Shown in pieces: positions 7,481 through 17,206 of a stretch of DNA of 64,000 bases. The notes below the pieces were generated by a model that searched no databases, had not been told where the DNA came from, and was given only the letters and a program-made list of their open reading frames with translations. Origin of the DNA: an uncultured Verrucomicrobiota bacterium (GTDB lineage Bacteria; Verrucomicrobiota; Verrucomicrobiia; Limisphaerales; UBA9464). The stretch's first letter is position 1. Each line of letters opens with the position of its first letter. Both the position numbers and the translations under genes were made by a program. Location: positions 1-64,000 of the forward strand of contig CAIVQB010000092.1 of the NCBI GenBank assembly GCA_903907925.1. Reading direction: 5' to 3'.

Positions 7481-8755
7481 ATGGCCGCAGGCGTACCGCT
7501 TTCCACACGGGTTGGGGACATCGTGACCCGCACCCCGGTGCTCGACATCCACACCCATCTCTACGATCCGGGGTTCCGTTCGCTCTTGTTGCGCGGCATC
7601 GATGACCTGCTGGTCTATCACTACCTGGTCAGCGAGTCCTTCCGGCAGATGGATATTCCCTACGATCGCTTCTGGGCGGCGTCGAAAACCGAACAGGCAG
7701 GCTACATCTGGGATGCGCTGTTCGTGAAGCATTCGCCGGTCTCCGAGGCCTGCACCGGTGTGTTGACCGTGTTGCACGCACTGGGAATGGATCCCCGACA
7801 GGGCGATTTGAAATCGCTGCGCGCGTGGTTCGCCGCGCTTCCCGCCGATGAACACGTGGAACGCGTGATGAAGGCCGCGAATGTGTCCGCGGTGGGCATG
7901 ACAAATTCGCCCTTCGACGACGAGGAACGTCCCTACTGGGAACAATCGATTCCGCGTGATCCGCGTTTCTTCGCCGCGCTGCGCATTGATCCGCTCCTTT
8001 TGTCGTGGGAGACCGCGGTGCCGTTTCTGCGCCAGCGCGGCTACGATCTCACCACCGACCGCACTGCGAGGAACGCCGCGGAAGTTCGCCGGTTCCTCGC
8101 CGATTGGACGCGCCGGATTGGTTCGCGTTACTGCATGGTGTCGTTGCCGCCGGAGTTCCGCTATCCCGCCGACACCGACACGAATTGGCTGCTCGATCAG
8201 GCGGTACTGCCGCACTGCCGCGAGTTCAACCAGCCGTTCGCGTTGATGATGGGGGTGCGCCGCGCGGTGAATCCGTCGCTGCGCATGGCCGGGGATGGCG
8301 TGGGTCGCAGCGACCTCAATGCGCTGCGCGACCTGTGTTCAGCGAATCCGGAGAATCGTTTCCTGGCCACCTGTCTGAGCCGCGAGAACCTGCACGAACT
8401 GGTGGTGTTGGCGCGGAAGTTCCGCACGCTGCATCCCTTCGGCTGCTGGTGGTTCACCAACACCCCGCAGTTGGTCGAGGAGATCACCCGAATGCGACTC
8501 GAACTGCTCGGCACCAGCTTCACCCCGCAGCACAGCGACGCCCGCGTATTGGATCAGTTGATCTACAAATGGCGCCACACCCGGGCGGTCGTGACGAAGG
8601 TGCTCACCGACCGCTACCAAGCTTTGGAGGCCGCCGGTTGGTCGGTGAGCGATTCCGAGATCCAACGCGACGTTACGGAATTGTTCGGGGGGGCGTTTGA
8701 TCGATTCCGAGAAAAGCCGCTTCAATCCGAGCGCCCGGTTCAATCCTTGGACTGA
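7481..8755 (+). CDS. glucuronate isomerase (UxaC)-like amidohydrolase-fold protein
   Basis: A 424-residue protein with the amidohydrolase metal motif HTHLYDP near the N-terminus and features of the uronate isomerase family further on (a conserved GCWWFTNTP segment and a C-terminal helical region YKWRHTRAVVTKVLTDRY). True UxaC enzymes isomerise glucuronate and galacturonate. Other uronate-catabolic genes are missing here, and the sequence diverges in several segments, so the real substrate may differ. It lies 30 bp from a divergent methyltransferase gene and is followed after 21 bp by a PhyH-family oxygenase, possibly co-transcribed. Confidence 0.65.
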   Translation: MAAGVPLSTRVGDIVTRTPVLDIHTHLYDPGFRSLLLRGIDDLLVYHYLVSESFRQMDIPYDRFWAASKTEQAGYIWDALFVKHSPVSEACTGVLTVLHALGMDPRQGDLKSLRAWFAALPADEHVERVMKAANVSAVGMTNSPFDDEERPYWEQSIPRDPRFFAALRIDPLLLSWETAVPFLRQRGYDLTTDRTARNAAEVRRFLADWTRRIGSRYCMVSLPPEFRYPADTDTNWLLDQAVLPHCREFNQPFALMMGVRRAVNPSLRMAGDGVGRSDLNALRDLCSANPENRFLATCLSRENLHELVVLARKFRTLHPFGCWWFTNTPQLVEEITRMRLELLGTSFTPQHSDARVLDQLIYKWRHTRAVVTKVLTDRYQALEAAGWSVSDSEIQRDVTELFGGAFDRFREKPLQSERPVQSLD

Positions 8756-8776
8756 TCCTTCATCCGTCCATTCTCG

Positions 8777-9442
8777 ATGTGCCAAAATCTTGAACGGGAT
8801 GGATTTGAAACGGTTGATGATGTCGTCGGAATCGGGACCAGACAGGCGCTGATTAACCTCCTTGGTCCCACCACCGGCGCAGGCAAGCGCGACCTCCTCG
8901 CCAATCCAGCGGTGGCTGAACTGGCACGATCAGGGCCGATCTTAACACTTTGCCGGCGTCACCTGGCTGCCGAGTCGTTTCCGGTTCGGGCGATTTATTT
9001 CGACAAATCTCCTGAAGCGAACTGGCTGGTTCCATGGCATCAGGATTTGACGATCGCGGTTCGTGAACGTGGGGAGGTGCCTGGATTCGGGCCGTGGAGC
9101 AGTAAATGCGGTATTCCCCACGTCCAACCTCCGCTCGAACTCCTTCAGCGGATGTTGACGATTCGAATCCATCTCGACCCTGCCGATGAGTTTACGGGCG
9201 CCCTGAGAGTCCTGCCGGGTTCTCATCGATTGGGCCGGCTCAATCCTGAACAAATCCAGGAGTACCGTAATCAACGAGTGGAACACCTCTGTGTTGCCTC
9301 CGCGGGCAGTTGCCTGCTGATGCGTCCACTGCTTCTTCACGCCTCGAGTCGTTCAACGGGTGGCAGCCATCGCCGGATCCTTCACATTGAGTTTGCCGAT
9401 TTCGATTTGCCGTCGCCATTGAGATGGAATGACGGGGCATGA
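8777..9442 (+). CDS. phytanoyl-CoA dioxygenase (PhyH) family protein
   Basis: A 221-residue Fe(II)/2-oxoglutarate-dependent oxygenase of the PhyH type. The metal ligands appear as WHQD (HxD) in the middle and a distal His in LLLHASS. RILHIEFA near the end supplies the Arg expected to bind 2-oxoglutarate. GALRVLPGSHRLG is the typical PhyH turn. Bacterial members hydroxylate diverse small molecules, and no substrate can be read from context. It follows the UxaC-like gene by 21 bp. The repeat-rich gap downstream marks the end of this unit. Confidence 0.8.
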   Translation: MCQNLERDGFETVDDVVGIGTRQALINLLGPTTGAGKRDLLANPAVAELARSGPILTLCRRHLAAESFPVRAIYFDKSPEANWLVPWHQDLTIAVRERGEVPGFGPWSSKCGIPHVQPPLELLQRMLTIRIHLDPADEFTGALRVLPGSHRLGRLNPEQIQEYRNQRVEHLCVASAGSCLLMRPLLLHASSRSTGGSHRRILHIEFADFDLPSPLRWNDGA

Positions 9443-10143
9443 GAAATCAGAGTTGTGGACGAGAACGGGGCTGCATCTCCAGATTCCCAGGGTTGCGTCA
9501 CGACAACGTCCTTGTGTGCGTGCGGCAGAGCCGCCGCCTTGCCGGACGGGCGTGGTTCGCCATCCCGAATCCCGCTCCAAAGCGGTGTCGGCGCTTCGCT
9601 CTACCCCCGCACCGCTCCATGACGACAGGCGTTTTGCTGAATCGCTGCGCGGAAGTTGACCCTCGTGAATGTGACTCCTCCGAAGCGCCAACGACGCGGC
9701 CACCTGCCAGACCGGGGCAATGCCCTCGGATTTGGTGGACCGCGGTCTCTCGAGGGCTGAATGCCAGCTCCATTGTTGATCCTGGGAGAGCGGCGTGCCA
9801 GTGGGACCTTTCGATTCGATGCTTCCCGGTTTCATAGCGCCGTCGACGCTGCGCTCTGCCGGCGCACTCCATAACGGAGTTGCGCTCGACCTATGGAGCG
9901 CGGTGGGAAGCGGAGCGCCACACCGCTGTGTAACCGGTGGTGCGGATGGGCCAGGTCGGAGTCATTTCGGACGAGAGGGCGTGCGGTGCAGCGTCGGTGT
10001 CTCGTAACTTCCGGGTTTCATAGCGCCGTCGACGCTGCGCTTTGCCGGCGCACTCCATGGGGCGGGCAAAGGCGCTCCACCAGTTGGCGAAAAACCCCTT
10101 CCCATCCCGGGTGACTGGCCGATATTCTCCGCCGTTTATCAGT
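9443..10143. repeat. 700-bp gene-free stretch built of short dispersed repeats
   Basis: No credible gene lies here; the track ORFs in the stretch are low-complexity and overlap one another. It contains a ~50-bp direct repeat, ttccsggtttcatagcgccg and onward, at 9823-9872 and 10009-10058 with two mismatches. Further related pieces ending in CGCTCCAT or its complement occur around 9590-9625 and 9890-9935, some inverted. Such blocks are typical of dispersed palindromic (REP-like) units in intergenic DNA. The dapA promoter must lie in the last part. Confidence 0.6.
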
Positions 10144-11022
10144 ATGTTTACCGGCACCTATACCGCGATTGTCACTCCGTTCCGCAATGGCCTCATCGAC
10201 GAGGCCGCGCTCGAGAAGCTCGTCAAATCCCAGATCAAGGGAGGCGTGGACGGCATCGTGCCGGTGGGGACGACCGGCGAATCGCCGACGCTCGACACCG
10301 ACGAACACATCCGGGTGATCGAACTCGCAGTGCGCTTTGCCGCCGGCCGGGTGAAGGTGCTGGCGGGGACCGGCGCGAACTCCACCCACGAAGCCGTGAC
10401 CCTCACGCAGCGGGCTGAAAAGGCGGGTGCCGATGGAACGCTTCAGGTGGCTCCGTATTACAACAAGCCGACGCAGGAAGGCATCTTCCAGCACTTCCGC
10501 GAGATCGCCCATGCGGTGCGGTTTCCGGTGGTGCTCTACAGCATCCCGGGTCGGTGCGGCGTGGAGATCGGCGTGGACACCACCGCGCGGCTCGCCAGGG
10601 AATGCGCCAACGTAGTGGCGATGAAGGAAGCGGGTGGCGATGCCGACCGGGTGAGCCGGTTGCTGGCCGCCTGTGGTCCGAAGTTCACCGTGTTGAGCGG
10701 CGACGATTCCCTGACTCTGCCGTTCATGGCGGTCGGCGCGAAGGGCGTGATCAGCGTGGCGTCGAATGTGGCACCGGGGCCCGTGAGCACGATGGTTCGC
10801 AAATTCGCCGCCGGTGACCTCAAGGGTGCCCTCAAGCTGCACCAACGGCTCTATCCATTGTTCAAGAACCTCTTCGTGGAGACCAATCCGGCGCCCTGCA
10901 AGGCGGCGCTGGCGTTGATGGGCATGATGACCGAGGAGATTCGGCTGCCGCTCGTTCCGGTGACGGCGCCGACCCGGGCTCTGATGGAAAAGACGCTGCG
11001 CGACCTCGGACTGCTGAAGTAG
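10144..11022 (+). CDS. dapA: 4-hydroxy-tetrahydrodipicolinate synthase
   Basis: Condenses aspartate semialdehyde with pyruvate, the first committed step of lysine and diaminopimelate synthesis. The 292 residues equal the usual DapA length. Seen are GTTGESPTL (substrate threonines), APYYNKPTQEGIF with the catalytic Tyr, and VVAMKEAGGD with the Schiff-base Lys. The start is ATG 10144 (MFTGTYTAIVTPF); the track's extra 34 residues are intergenic repeat. First gene of a same-strand run with dapB, folK and two small membrane proteins. Confidence 0.96.
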   Translation: MFTGTYTAIVTPFRNGLIDEAALEKLVKSQIKGGVDGIVPVGTTGESPTLDTDEHIRVIELAVRFAAGRVKVLAGTGANSTHEAVTLTQRAEKAGADGTLQVAPYYNKPTQEGIFQHFREIAHAVRFPVVLYSIPGRCGVEIGVDTTARLARECANVVAMKEAGGDADRVSRLLAACGPKFTVLSGDDSLTLPFMAVGAKGVISVASNVAPGPVSTMVRKFAAGDLKGALKLHQRLYPLFKNLFVETNPAPCKAALALMGMMTEEIRLPLVPVTAPTRALMEKTLRDLGLLK

Positions 11023-11109
11023 TCCACGGGGCGTCGCAATTCCGCACGGCGTGGTCGCGTGCTTTTTCGGCGTGGCACCCGGGCGCGCCAATGGCAGGCT
11101 GCGTTCCGG

Positions 11110-11844
11110 ATGACGAAACTTATCATCAACGGATCGAAGGGTCGGATGGGGCAGGCGCTGTTGGCCTGCGCGAAGCGGATGCCGGACCTCGCGGTGGTCG
11201 GGGCGATGGATGCTGGGGACGACCTCGCATCGATTCTTCCCGGGGCCGATGTGGTGATTGATTTCAGCTTTCACAGCGTGACGGCCGGCGTGGCGGCGTT
11301 GTGCGCGAGCCACGGCAAGGCCTTGGTGATTGGAACCACCGGACACTCGGACGCCGAAAAAGCCGTGATCCGCGGCCACGCGGCCCGCATCCCCATGGTC
11401 TGGGCCTCCAACTATTCCACCGGGGTGAACACCCTGTTCTGGCTGACCCGCAAGGCGGCGGAGATCCTCGGGCCGTCCTTCGATTTGGAAGTCATCGAGA
11501 TGCATCACCGGCTCAAGAAGGATGCGCCAAGCGGCACGGCTACCACTCTGTTGGAAATTCTGGGCGACGTGCGACAGGTGCAGTTGAAGGAAGTCGTTCG
11601 TCACGGGCGTCAGGGCATCACTGGCGAACGGACCTCGTCGGAAATCGGCATGCACGCCATTCGCGGCGGTGATGTGGTTGGGGATCATACCGTGATTTTC
11701 GCGGCCAATGGTGAGCGGGTGGAATTGACCCACAAGGCCAGCAGCCGGGAGACCTTCGCCAATGGTGCCTTGCGCGCCTCGGCGTGGGTCGTTGGCCGTT
11801 CGCCCGGGGTCTACGACATGCAAGATGTCCTCGGACTCAAGTGA
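11110..11844 (+). CDS. dapB: 4-hydroxy-tetrahydrodipicolinate reductase
   Basis: Reduces the DapA product with NAD(P)H in the lysine/DAP pathway. The N-terminus has the dinucleotide-binding loop (NGSKGRMGQ), and the middle has the family signature EVIEMHHRLKKDAPSGTA, which carries the catalytic His and Lys residues. At 244 residues it is slightly shorter than the E. coli enzyme, as in many bacteria. The start is ATG 11110; the track's 17 extra residues are spurious. The end overlaps folK by 20 bp, which implies co-expression. Confidence 0.95.
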   Translation: MTKLIINGSKGRMGQALLACAKRMPDLAVVGAMDAGDDLASILPGADVVIDFSFHSVTAGVAALCASHGKALVIGTTGHSDAEKAVIRGHAARIPMVWASNYSTGVNTLFWLTRKAAEILGPSFDLEVIEMHHRLKKDAPSGTATTLLEILGDVRQVQLKEVVRHGRQGITGERTSSEIGMHAIRGGDVVGDHTVIFAANGERVELTHKASSRETFANGALRASAWVVGRSPGVYDMQDVLGLK

Positions 11845-12409
11845 CTCGAGCGGGCTGACCGGCTTGGAGGGGCCGTGGGTGATCGTGGCCCTCGGCGCGA
11901 ACCTGGGCGACCCGGTTGCGGCTGTGACCGACGCCTTCGAGGCGCTTGCTCCTTTTGCGGAGGGACCGATGTTGCGATCGCCACTGTACTGGAGTTCGCC
12001 CGTTGACTGTCCCCCAGGTTCGCCGCTGTTCGTGAACGCGGTTGCGGTGTTCCGTCCGCGGGCGGGCGAATCTCCCGAGGCGTTTTTGGAGGCGACCCAG
12101 GACTTGGAACGACAAGCCGGACGGCGGCCGAAACACGTGGTTAACGAGGCGCGGCCCCTGGATTTGGATCTGATCGCCTGGGGCAGGGAACGACGCAATG
12201 GCGACCGGTTGATCCTGCCCCATCCGCGGGCTCATTTGCGGCGCTTTGTGCTGGCTCCCTTGGCGGATTTATTGCCCGACGGGATTCTTCCGGGCCAGAC
12301 GATGACCGTGGCGCGACTCCTGGAACAACTGCCGGCGGACCCGTTGTTGCGCCGGCTGGAGATTGGGACCGGACGGAAAATTCCTTGGAATGCTGGCGCG
12401 TCGCCCTAG
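11825..12409 (+). CDS. folK: 2-amino-4-hydroxy-6-hydroxymethyldihydropteridine pyrophosphokinase
   Basis: Transfers pyrophosphate from ATP to the pterin precursor of folate. Family marks are VALGANLGDP near the N-terminus, LYWSSPVDCPPGSPLFVNAV, and EARPLDLDLIAWG followed by LPHPRAHLRRFVL. About 194 residues. The start (ATG 11825) lies inside the 3' end of dapB, 20 bp overlapping, so the two are translationally linked although the pathways differ. A Ser-rich N-terminal tail of about 16 residues precedes the core. Confidence 0.93.
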   Translation: MSSDSSDSSGLTGLEGPWVIVALGANLGDPVAAVTDAFEALAPFAEGPMLRSPLYWSSPVDCPPGSPLFVNAVAVFRPRAGESPEAFLEATQDLERQAGRRPKHVVNEARPLDLDLIAWGRERRNGDRLILPHPRAHLRRFVLAPLADLLPDGILPGQTMTVARLLEQLPADPLLRRLEIGTGRKIPWNAGASP

Positions 12410-12428
12410 GGTTCCCGCAGTCGCGACC

Positions 12429-12701
12429 ATGAAAAAATTCTCAGGCCTAGCATTGCTTGCCGGTGTTCAGGTGGTGGCCGCCGTGGGTGTTGCGGGGCTT
12501 GCCGCCTGGAATGTCTGGGCGACTCGAACCGTGTCCCGCCAGGCGCAGGCGATTAACATGTTTCAAAGCAACAAGTCGGCGATGGACGTGATGATCGCCG
12601 TCAGTGCCGAGTATTCCCGCACGAATCCGTCGATCGACCCGCTGCTGGTGCGGCTCGGTATCAAGAAAACCATCAATCCCGGTGTCAAACCGGGCAAGTG
12701 A
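12429..12701 (+). CDS. small single-pass membrane protein, hypothetical (paralogue 1)
   Basis: A 90-residue protein with one N-terminal transmembrane segment (LALLAGVQVVAAVGVAGLAAWNVWA) and a periplasmic tail ending NPSIDPLLVRLGIKKTINPG. I know no family for it. It is 19 bp after folK and 3 bp before a second small membrane protein whose tail looks related: a run of small and charged residues, an aromatic, then a short helix ending in RLGIK or RFGLK. The pair probably derives from a duplication. Start chosen at ATG 12429, since the upstream part of the track ORF overlaps folK. Confidence 0.65.
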   Translation: MKKFSGLALLAGVQVVAAVGVAGLAAWNVWATRTVSRQAQAINMFQSNKSAMDVMIAVSAEYSRTNPSIDPLLVRLGIKKTINPGVKPGK

Positions 12702-12704
12702 GCC

Positions 12705-13046
12705 ATGGAACAACCCCAGGACGAATCCAACATCCAACAGGAGTTGCACCTGATCCGAAACGATCAGGGCGAGCTCGCCAATGTCATGTGGCGCGCCCTG
12801 GCGGGCCTGCTGGTTCTCACCGCGAGTTGCGGCGTCTACCTGCTGCGGCAGGACATGCTGCTCAGCAAACAGGCGGCTGTCCAAAGGCCGATGGTGGGTG
12901 AAGCCATCAAGCGCAATGAGGAACTCCTGGCCGTTGCCGCCGAGTTCCAAAAGTACGGTGCCGGTCACGCGGATTACGCGACCAACGTGTTGAATCGCTT
13001 CGGCCTGAAGCCGCTGGCCCCGACGAACTCCACCCCGGGTCGGTAG
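12705..13046 (+). CDS. small single-pass membrane protein, hypothetical (paralogue 2)
   Basis: A 113-residue protein with an acidic, Gln-rich N-terminal part (MEQPQDESNIQQEL), one transmembrane segment (ALAGLLVLTASCGVYLL) and a tail with EELLAVAAEFQKYGAG then ADYATNVLNRFGLKPL. The tail parallels that of the preceding gene (AMDVMIAVSAEYSRTN, then IDPLLVRLGIKK). Function unknown. It is last in the run dapA-dapB-folK and faces the LAB_N gene convergently, 16 bp away. Confidence 0.7.
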   Translation: MEQPQDESNIQQELHLIRNDQGELANVMWRALAGLLVLTASCGVYLLRQDMLLSKQAAVQRPMVGEAIKRNEELLAVAAEFQKYGAGHADYATNVLNRFGLKPLAPTNSTPGR

Positions 13047-13062
13047 GCACCGAGGCGCGCGT

Positions 13063-13473
13063 TCAGGTTCGCGCGAGAGGCAGCCCCTTGCCGCATTCCT
13101 GGCAAAAACGGGCTCCCGGAGGGTTCACATTGAGACACACCCGGCATTCCATGTGGGCGGCCAGGTGGCGCTTGTGGATGATGAGATTCCGGATGTAGGG
13201 GATCCAGTTGAAGAGGTTGGCGAAGATGAAGACGGAGTCGTGGGTCTTGAAGAGGGCGTAGCTCAGCAGGCAGAACGATCCGAGGATGCTCAGCCACCAA
13301 AACGCGATCGGAACCACCACCTGTTTGCGGTTTTCCGATGCCCGCCACTGGATCAGGAACCTCGAAAAAAAGGCCAAGTTGCCGATCCATCCGATGACCT
13401 TCCACGTACTCCAGGCAATCCCGAAGAAATGGCCGCCCGGGAAAAAAATGTTGTTCAGGTCCTCAAGCGACAC
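13063..13473 (-). CDS. lipid A biosynthesis N-terminal domain (LAB_N) protein with C-terminal zinc ribbon
   Basis: A 136-residue membrane protein. Residues ~20-105 show the LAB_N pattern: GWIGNLAFFSRFLIQWRASENRKQVVVPIAFWWLSILGSFCLLSYALF, then a second helix pair ending YIRNLI. LAB_N occurs at the N-terminus of some lipid-A-disaccharide synthases and alone next to glycosyltransferases. Here it is followed by an added zinc ribbon (CRVCLNVNPPGARFCQEC), which I have not seen described for LAB_N. The start is GTG 13473. No LpxB is present, so a role in lipid or glycan handling is only suggested. Confidence 0.75.
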   Translation of the reverse strand: MSLEDLNNIFFPGGHFFGIAWSTWKVIGWIGNLAFFSRFLIQWRASENRKQVVVPIAFWWLSILGSFCLLSYALFKTHDSVFIFANLFNWIPYIRNLIIHKRHLAAHMECRVCLNVNPPGARFCQECGKGLPLART

Positions 13474-13577
13474 CGGCGCAGACTCGCCCGATCCCGCCGT
13501 CGGGGCAAGGCTGGACGAAGCCGTTCGGACAGGGTGATTTCAGGCGAATCCGCGGTCTCCCGGCGGAAAATGACCGG

Positions 13578-15158
13578 TTACCGGCCGGCGACTGCGTAAA
13601 TGCGGGTCAGGGTGGCGATGAACAGGGTTCCGTTCGCCGCCGTGGTCGTCGAACAGATGGGCGAGGGAAGGTCGACGTGTCCGAGCACTTCCTTCTCGCG
13701 GCTGTCGCGAAAGGTCCAGAATCCGCCGCGCCGCGTCCCCACATAAACCTTGCCATCGGCCACCAGCGCGGAGGCCCACATCTCCGCACCCAGATCATGG
13801 CTCCACAACGGGGTGCCCGTGGAAACGTCCACGCAGCGCAGTTGATATTCGGAGTCGGTGACGTACACCCGGCCTTCGTGGATGGCCGGCGTGGCCATGG
13901 TATGACGCCCGATCGGACAGCTCCATTTGAGGCTGTCCGCGGTGATAATCCCCGCGGCATTGGGCTGGAAACATTTCAGCCACGATTCGTTTTTGCCCCA
14001 GAACCAGTCCCCGCCGCCCGCGACGAAGAGGCGTCCCGCGTCAATCACGGGCATTCCGTAGATGTTGCTGGGTCCTTCGCGCCGGTTGCTCAGGAATTGA
14101 TGGATGTCTCCCGGCGGATGATTCGTGTCGAACTCGACTTGCCACCGTTTGACGAGGGTCAACGGTTGGCCGCCACTCGGCGCAGATTTCACGGGTTCAA
14201 AGCCGTAAAGCCATCCATTTCCACCGGCGAAGACGATGGTCCGCCGGCCTGAGAAAGTGGCCAGGGCGGGGGAGGACCAGGTGCAATGGAAGATGTTGGG
14301 GGCGATGTGTTCCTGGTCCCGCGCCACCAGTTGGCCGGTGTGTTTGTTGAGCACCACCAGGCTCGGGGCGTCCGGCGTTCGGATCACCTTGTGGGTGTTG
14401 TCCACGCCGGTGCTGGTGTTGATGTAGAGAAAATCACCGTCGATGAGGATCGAGGAATGGGCGCCGTCGTGGGACCAAATTCCCACCTCACGGGTGAGGT
14501 CAAAGGTCCAGAGAATATCCGCGTCGAGCGGCCCGGAAGGCGCCGGATTGTTGGTTGCGGGTTCCGTGCGCGGGGTCAGATACAGGGCTTCATCGCGGTA
14601 CGGGCCATCGTTTCCGTTGGCCATGCCGCGGGCATCGAGACAGGCGACCTCGCCCCGGTTGTTGACCTGGTACACCCGATTGCCTTCGACCGTGACCGGC
14701 GACGACATGCCGGTCTTGGGCCAGTCGTAGAAGGGGTCCAGTTCGCGCTTGGGGACGGCGAATTGCCAGAGGAGGTGTCCGTCCTTCTCATCCAGGCACA
14801 GGAGCACGCCGCGGTCTCCGGGGCGTCGCGGATCGCGCGGATGCTCGTTGTTGGTGCTGATGTAGACCCGTCCGCTGGCGACGATCGGCGTGGAATAGGT
14901 TTCGGTTCCCAGTTCCGTCGTCCATTTGACGTTGTTTCCGGAGGCCGGGTCGAAGGTCACCGGCAACCCGCGTTCCGCGGAAACGAGATTGCGATCCCAG
15001 GCGTGACCCCATTGAGGTTGATCGGCGGCCGAGGCAACGGTCCCGACGAGGGCGAGAGCAGTGACCACGACAGCGAAACGGGACACGGTCAGCGGAGTGA
15101 GGGAAGGTGCCGACGCAAAAAGCGGTCGGCGGGTGTTGCATCGCGGAGCGGTGGTCAT
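13578..15158 (-). CDS. secreted PQQ-type beta-propeller repeat protein
   Basis: About 526 residues with a hydrophobic export segment ([17 protein letters not shown]) and repeated blades of the PQQ/BamB type, each with GxVY or a similar strand and a closing W ([70 protein letters not shown]). Such proteins bind quinone cofactors or serve as scaffolds. No PQQ dehydrogenase active-site signature is evident, so a structural role is possible. Its start is separated from pckG by about 175 bp of divergent promoter region. Confidence 0.8.
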   Translation of the reverse strand: MTTAPRCNTRRPLFASAPSLTPLTVSRFAVVVTALALVGTVASAADQPQWGHAWDRNLVSAERGLPVTFDPASGNNVKWTTELGTETYSTPIVASGRVYISTNNEHPRDPRRPGDRGVLLCLDEKDGHLLWQFAVPKRELDPFYDWPKTGMSSPVTVEGNRVYQVNNRGEVACLDARGMANGNDGPYRDEALYLTPRTEPATNNPAPSGPLDADILWTFDLTREVGIWSHDGAHSSILIDGDFLYINTSTGVDNTHKVIRTPDAPSLVVLNKHTGQLVARDQEHIAPNIFHCTWSSPALATFSGRRTIVFAGGNGWLYGFEPVKSAPSGGQPLTLVKRWQVEFDTNHPPGDIHQFLSNRREGPSNIYGMPVIDAGRLFVAGGGDWFWGKNESWLKCFQPNAAGIITADSLKWSCPIGRHTMATPAIHEGRVYVTDSEYQLRCVDVSTGTPLWSHDLGAEMWASALVADGKVYVGTRRGGFWTFRDSREKEVLGHVDLPSPICSTTTAANGTLFIATLTRIYAVAGR

Positions 15159-15334
15159 CGCCAACGAGGACGCCACAGATGCCGTTGGGATTCAGCTTCA
15201 AACGCAACCATCGGCCGGGTTCCCGCAAATTCCGTGGAGACGGACCGAAGTTCTCCGTGGAGATTGGCGAACAACAGGACCCTTCCGAATTCCCGGACCG
15301 GCCCGTAGAATCGGGCACGGAACGGATTTATCTC

Positions 15335-17113
15335 ATGATACCTCAGACCAAATTGGGCACCCGGCAGCCGGCGAATGAACACGTGGCGCGCTGGGTGCAG
15401 ACGATGACGGCGCTGACCCAGCCCGACCGGATTTTTTGGTGCGACGGATCGGAAACCGAGCGGGCCCACCTTCAGGAAGTGGCGGTTCGGGAAGGGGTGT
15501 TGATTGCGTTGAACCCGGAAAAACTCCCGGGCTGTTTCTACCACCGGTCGAATCCCAACGACGTCGCCCGGGTCGAGCAGTGCACCTACATCTGCACCGA
15601 AACCGAGGAGGAAGCCGGTCCGACCAACAATTGGGCGGAACCTGTCGCCATGCGGGCCAGGGTGTTGGAATTGGCCCGGGGTTCGATGCGGGGACGGACG
15701 ATGTATGTCGTACCCTATTTGATGGGGCCGCCGGGATCGCCGCTGGCCAAGGTGGGGTACGAGATTACCGATTCGGTGTACGTGGTGTTGAACATGGGAA
15801 TCATGACCCGCATGGGTGAAGTCGCCCGACGGGAGCTGGGTGAGCGTTCGAACTTCAACCGCGGACTGCATTGCCTGCTCGATCAGGATCCCGCCCGCCG
15901 TTACATCTGCCATTTTCCCCAGGATGACGAGATCATCTCCGTCGGCTCGGGATATGGTGGCAACGTCCTGCTCGGGAAAAAGTGCCTGGCCCTCCGCATT
16001 GGATCCTGGCTGGGACGCAAGCAGGGCTGGCTGGCGGAACACATGCTGATCCTCGGGGTGGAATCTCCGACCGGGGAAAAAACCTACGTGGCGGCGGCGT
16101 TCCCGAGTGCGTGTGGGAAGACGAACTTCGCCATGCTGATTCCGCCCGCGCGGTTTGGCGGTTGGAAGATTTGGACGGTGGGCGATGACATTGCCTGGAT
16201 GCGGCCCGGCCCGGACGGCCGTTTGTGGGCGATCAATCCGGAGGCCGGCTATTTTGGCGTGGCACCGGGAACCAATGGGCGGACCAATCCAAATGCAATG
16301 GCCTCGCTGTCGCGGGACACCTTGTTCACCAACGTGGCCTTGAAGCCTGATGGAACGGTGTGGTGGGAGGGACATGACGATCCGCCCCCGGAACACTGTC
16401 TCGACTGGCAGGGACGTCCGTGGACCCCGGAATCGAAGGAAAAAGCAGCCCACCCGAATTCGCGGTTCACCGCGCCGATGAAGAACAACCCGTCACTGTC
16501 GGCCGAGGCGGATCTGCCGGACGGCGTTCCCATCTCGGCGATTATTTTCGGCGGTCGCCGGGCAACGACACTGCCCTTGGTGTACGAGGCATTCAATTGG
16601 GTCCACGGAGTTTACCTGGGAGCCACCATGGGCAGTGAAACCACGGCCGCGGCGGTCGGGGCGGTGGGGCAGGTGCGCCGCGATCCGATGGCGATGCTGC
16701 CGTTCTGTGGCTACAATATGGGGCACTATTTCCGCCACTGGCTGAACCTTCGAAAACGGCTCCGGTTTCCGCCAAGAGTCTTCCAGGTCAATTGGTTCCG
16801 AAAGGACGCTGCCGGAAAGTTCCTGTGGCCGGGGTTCGGCGACAACATGCGGGTTCTGAAGTGGATCGTCGATCGGGTCCACGGCCGGGCCGGGGCCAAC
16901 GAGTCGCCTCTCGGTTGGTTGCCCCGGGTGGAAGACGTGGATCTCGAAGGGATTCCCGGGTTCGGACCCGCCGAGTTTGAGCAGGTCCAATCCATCAATC
17001 TGGAAGAGTGGCGACGGGAGATTCTTTCCCAGGACGAGCTGTTCATGAAGCTCTACAGTTACCTCCCGAAAGAGATGATCTTCCAACGGGAATTGCTGGT
17101 TGCCCGACTCTAA
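15335..17113 (+). CDS. pckG: phosphoenolpyruvate carboxykinase (GTP)
   Basis: Converts oxaloacetate and GTP to phosphoenolpyruvate, the entry to gluconeogenesis. 592 residues, the usual size. Visible motifs: [12 protein letters not shown], the P-loop [13 protein letters not shown] (~residues 255-265) with the reactive Cys, the metal-binding [10 protein letters not shown], and the GTP-contacting [22 protein letters not shown]. The start is ATG 15335 (MIPQTKLG); the track's upstream 76 codons overlap the divergent propeller gene. Downstream lie 90 bp with no strong terminator. Confidence 0.95.
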   Translation: MIPQTKLGTRQPANEHVARWVQTMTALTQPDRIFWCDGSETERAHLQEVAVREGVLIALNPEKLPGCFYHRSNPNDVARVEQCTYICTETEEEAGPTNNWAEPVAMRARVLELARGSMRGRTMYVVPYLMGPPGSPLAKVGYEITDSVYVVLNMGIMTRMGEVARRELGERSNFNRGLHCLLDQDPARRYICHFPQDDEIISVGSGYGGNVLLGKKCLALRIGSWLGRKQGWLAEHMLILGVESPTGEKTYVAAAFPSACGKTNFAMLIPPARFGGWKIWTVGDDIAWMRPGPDGRLWAINPEAGYFGVAPGTNGRTNPNAMASLSRDTLFTNVALKPDGTVWWEGHDDPPPEHCLDWQGRPWTPESKEKAAHPNSRFTAPMKNNPSLSAEADLPDGVPISAIIFGGRRATTLPLVYEAFNWVHGVYLGATMGSETTAAAVGAVGQVRRDPMAMLPFCGYNMGHYFRHWLNLRKRLRFPPRVFQVNWFRKDAAGKFLWPGFGDNMRVLKWIVDRVHGRAGANESPLGWLPRVEDVDLEGIPGFGPAEFEQVQSINLEEWRREILSQDELFMKLYSYLPKEMIFQRELLVARL

Positions 17114-17206
17114 CCGGCTGTGCCAGAAACGATGTCGGATTCTAAGAAAACGGCTTAGAGCCGGTAGGGTTTAGATGTTGCAGCATTGTGACCAGAGTGC
17201 GCGGTG

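Noticed and set aside
10018-12198. 726-residue minus-strand ORF
   Set aside because: Shadow of dapA, dapB and folK, all of which show complete family motifs on the plus strand.
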